This document shows, in pieces, positions 15,215-17,309 of a stretch of 17,309 nt of DNA. The first letter of the stretch is position 1. The number at the start of each line of letters is the position of its first letter. The notes below the pieces were generated by a model, which saw only the letters and a list, made by a program, of their open reading frames with translations, was not told where the DNA came from and made no database searches. Location of the stretch: the NCBI GenBank assembly GCA_035761045.1, contig DASTRU010000038.1:1-17309 (forward strand), read 5' to 3'. The DNA comes from DASTRU01 sp035761045 (GTDB lineage: Bacteria > Pseudomonadota > Gammaproteobacteria > Burkholderiales > Burkholderiaceae_E). Both the position numbers and the translations under genes were made by a program.

Positions 15215-16575
15215 TGGCATTTGTGGACACGACCACTCCCGTGTCGTTCGATGTTCATGCGATGCGCCGCGCACGCGTGGTCGAGGCGTTGCGCGAACTG
15301 GGCGGCGGCGTGGCCGTGCTGCTCACAGCCCCCACGCGCACTCGTAATCGCGATAGCGAATATCCATACCGATACGACAGCGCGTTTTGGTGGCTCACGG
15401 GCTTTGGCGAACCAGAGAGCGCGATCGTTATCGTGGTCACGCCAGATCGCGCTTACACCACTTTGTTCTGCCAAGAAAAAGACGTTGAGCGCGAACTATG
15501 GGAAGGCGCGCGCCTAGGTGTCGAAGCAGCAGCGGCCACCTTAGGCGTGGATTTGGCGTTGCCGATCGATATGCTCGACGAAGAACTGCCTAAGGTGCTC
15601 GCTTACGCACCCGCGCTTTTCATTCCGTTTGGGTCGGAGTCGGCGCTCGAAGCACAAGCGCAACAGTGGATCGCAAGCGTGCGTTCCCTCCATCGTCACG
15701 CCACGCCGCCCGCCGTGATTCGCGATCTTTCCCCCATCCTCGATGAACTGCGGCTCGTGAAGGATGCGCATGAACTATCGATCATGCGCGCCGCGGGCTC
15801 GATTTCAGCCGACGCGCACCGCCGCGCGATGCGCGCCACGCGGGCGGGTCGATTTGAATACGAGATCGAGGCGGAGTTGTTGTATGAGTTTCGCCGCCGT
15901 GGCGCGCAAGCACCGGCCTACACGCCGATCGTCGCGGCCGGAGTCGCCGCCTGCACCTTGCATTACGTCGCGAACAACGCCGTGCTACGCGATGGCGATT
16001 TGTTGTTGGTGGACGCGGGATGCGAACTCGACGGTTATGCGTCGGACATCACGCGCACTTGGCCCATCAACGGCCGATACACCGCCGCCCAACGTGCGCT
16101 GTACGAGCTTGTGCTGGCCGCGCAAACCGCCGCGATCGCCTGCATCGCGCCGGGTCGACGCTATGACGAGGCGCATCGCGCGGCGGTGCGCACGCTCACG
16201 CAAGGCTTGCTCGATCTCGGCGTATTAAAAGGCTCGCTCGACGACCTGATCGAATCGAAAGCGTATGGCCGGTTCTACATGCATGGCACGGGTCATTGGC
16301 TCGGCCTTGATGTTCACGACGTGGGCGACTACCGCGTGCCAGGCAGTGGCCCTGGCCGCGATGGCGAACGCCCGTCGCGCCCGCTGGTCCCTGGCATGAC
16401 GATGACGGTCGAACCCGGCCTGTACGTTCGCGCGGCCGACGACGTTCCCGAGCGGTTCCACGACATCGGCATACGCATCGAAGACGACGTCGTGGTAACG
16501 GCCACCGGCTGCGAGTTATTGACGCGCGGCGTGCCGGTGGAGCCCGGCGAGATCGAACGCCTCGTGCGCGATTGA
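15214..16575 (+). CDS. pepP: Xaa-Pro aminopeptidase (aminopeptidase P)
   Basis: PepP removes an N-terminal residue that precedes proline, using a dinuclear Mn centre in the cytosol. The 453-residue protein has the N-terminal AMP_N domain (FDVHAMRRARVVEAL; YPYRYDSAFWWLTGF) to about residue 150. The pita-bread catalytic domain has metal ligands Asp267 (VDAG), Asp278 (SDITRTW), His361 (HGTGHWLGLDVHDVG), Glu400 (MTVEPGLY) and Glu423 (RIEDDVV), the full set known from E. coli. The ATG at 15214 lies 2 bases after the murU stop; an in-frame GTG at 15223 is better placed for the TAAGGA ribosome binding site. A ubiH homologue follows, as in E. coli pepP-ubiH. Confidence 0.95.
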   Translation: MAFVDTTTPVSFDVHAMRRARVVEALRELGGGVAVLLTAPTRTRNRDSEYPYRYDSAFWWLTGFGEPESAIVIVVTPDRAYTTLFCQEKDVERELWEGARLGVEAAAATLGVDLALPIDMLDEELPKVLAYAPALFIPFGSESALEAQAQQWIASVRSLHRHATPPAVIRDLSPILDELRLVKDAHELSIMRAAGSISADAHRRAMRATRAGRFEYEIEAELLYEFRRRGAQAPAYTPIVAAGVAACTLHYVANNAVLRDGDLLLVDAGCELDGYASDITRTWPINGRYTAAQRALYELVLAAQTAAIACIAPGRRYDEAHRAAVRTLTQGLLDLGVLKGSLDDLIESKAYGRFYMHGTGHWLGLDVHDVGDYRVPGSGPGRDGERPSRPLVPGMTMTVEPGLYVRAADDVPERFHDIGIRIEDDVVVTATGCELLTRGVPVEPGEIERLVRD

Positions 16576-16594
16576 TTTGCCCCCACTCGTTTCC

Positions 16595-17309
16595 ATGCAA
16601 CACGTTGACCTTGCCATCCTTGGTGCCGGACCGGTGGGTCAAACGCTCGCGTTGTTGTTGGCCCGCACGACGCACGCACGCATCGCGTTGATCGACAAAC
16701 ACGGACCCGAGCGTGCGCGTTCGGACCCGCGCGCGATCGCGCTTTCGCATGGGTCGTTGCAGTTGCTGGCGCGCGTGCTCGATGTCGATGCGCTGCCACG
16801 CGCGCCGATTCTCGAAGTCCACGTCACGCAAAGCCAATATTTAGGCCGCGCGTTGTTGCGCGCCCGTGATGAAGGCGTCGAGATGTTGGGCGCCGTGGTG
16901 CGTTATGCCGATCTCATGAAGGCGCTTAACGCGGCGCTTGTTCGCCTGGGCGACGCATCGAACATCGTATGGCGACAACCCACCGAGGTCGTGTCGCTTA
17001 AGGAAACATCCGACGGCGTGGCGTGGCAAGACGCGTTCGGCGAAGCCGACGCCGCGTTGGCGGCGCGCGTCGAGGGCGGTTTGTTCGACGAAGCGAACCT
17101 CGGCCGCGTGCAACCCGAAACCCGCACCGACCGCGACCTGCGGCGCGATTACGCGCAAACCGCCGTCGTATGCGAGGTGGAGTGCACAACACCAATATCC
17201 GGGGCGGCGTTTGAACGCTTCGGCCGCTACGGGCCGTTGGCGCTGCTGCCGGTTCCCGAGCCGCGCCGTTACTCGCTCGTGTGGTGCTCGTCGGCCGACG
17301 AGGCGAGCA
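16595..17309 (+). CDS. ubiH: UbiH-family FAD-dependent ubiquinone-biosynthesis hydroxylase, N-terminal part (cut by window)
   Basis: The frame from the ATG at 16595 stays open to the end of the window (238 codons). It begins with a Rossmann FAD-binding motif (AILGAGPVGQTLALLLA; Gly10, Gly12, Gly15), then the family-specific DPRAIALSHGS (44-54). LEVHVTQSQYLGRAL and VVRYADLMKALNAAL follow in the expected order. DYAQTAVVCEVEC, AAFERFGRYGPLALLPVPEP and YSLVWCS are typical of UbiH/UbiF/VisC hydroxylases. These enzymes hydroxylate the aromatic ring of ubiquinone precursors at the inner membrane. The second FAD motif (GDAAH) lies beyond the window. The position 19 bases after pepP supports UbiH, but which ring position is hydroxylated cannot be settled by sequence here. 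Confidence 0.9.
   Translation, partial: MQHVDLAILGAGPVGQTLALLLARTTHARIALIDKHGPERARSDPRAIALSHGSLQLLARVLDVDALPRAPILEVHVTQSQYLGRALLRARDEGVEMLGAVVRYADLMKALNAALVRLGDASNIVWRQPTEVVSLKETSDGVAWQDAFGEADAALAARVEGGLFDEANLGRVQPETRTDRDLRRDYAQTAVVCEVECTTPISGAAFERFGRYGPLALLPVPEPRRYSLVWCSSADEAS

Noticed and set aside
1..17309. Mobile elements, phage genes, CRISPR, tRNA/rRNA genes, defence or biosynthetic islands
   Set aside because: All but two genes belong to well-known core families in a familiar order, composition looks uniform, and I saw no terminal repeats, spacer arrays or tRNA-like cloverleaf sequence.

Overview
The window looks like a core chromosomal segment of a high-GC Gram-negative bacterium, most likely a betaproteobacterium close to Burkholderiales. 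This is inferred from recognisable protein families and from gene order: lnt-glyQ-glyS-gmhB-plsC-ygjP-gloA, then rsmA...pdxA-surA-lptD on the other strand, then amgK-murU-pepP-ubiH. That order matches what I recall for this class. I see no rRNA, tRNA, CRISPR array, insertion sequence, integrase or attachment site. Genes are packed tightly and no gene-free stretch exceeds about 140 bases.

Layout. (1) Bases 1-7056, plus strand: the 3' part of lnt (lipoprotein N-acylation), a 129-base gap, then a compact run of glyQ, glyS (glycyl-tRNA synthetase), gmhB (heptose for the LPS core), a PlsC-type acyltransferase, a YgjP/DUF45 metalloprotease-like protein, gloA (methylglyoxal detoxification) and an unrecognised protein. 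Several joins are 4-base stop/start overlaps, which suggests translational coupling. (2) Bases 7053-13315, minus strand, read from right to left: lptD (LPS export), surA (outer-membrane protein chaperone), pdxA (vitamin B6), an unrecognised 150-residue protein and rsmA (16S rRNA dimethylation). This is the classic lptD-surA-pdxA-rsmA cluster with an extra gene inserted. It meets region 1 head-on, with the two stop codons overlapping. (3) Bases 13374-17309, plus strand: amgK and murU (peptidoglycan sugar recycling), pepP (Xaa-Pro aminopeptidase) and the 5' two thirds or so of a UbiH-family ubiquinone hydroxylase. Regions 2 and 3 diverge from a short gap that holds a nearly symmetric -10 element usable on both strands.

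Functionally the segment is dominated by cell-envelope construction: lipoprotein acylation, phospholipid synthesis, LPS heptose, LPS transport, outer-membrane protein folding and murein recycling. Housekeeping genes for translation, cofactors and detoxification are interleaved.

I did not find a convincing new defence, mobile or biosynthetic system. The points most worth checking are the two unrecognised genes, the symmetric divergent promoter, an excess of the octamer GCGATCGC, similar GCCTT/AAGGC inverted repeats in three intergenic gaps, and an LptD with only three cysteines in the mature protein.
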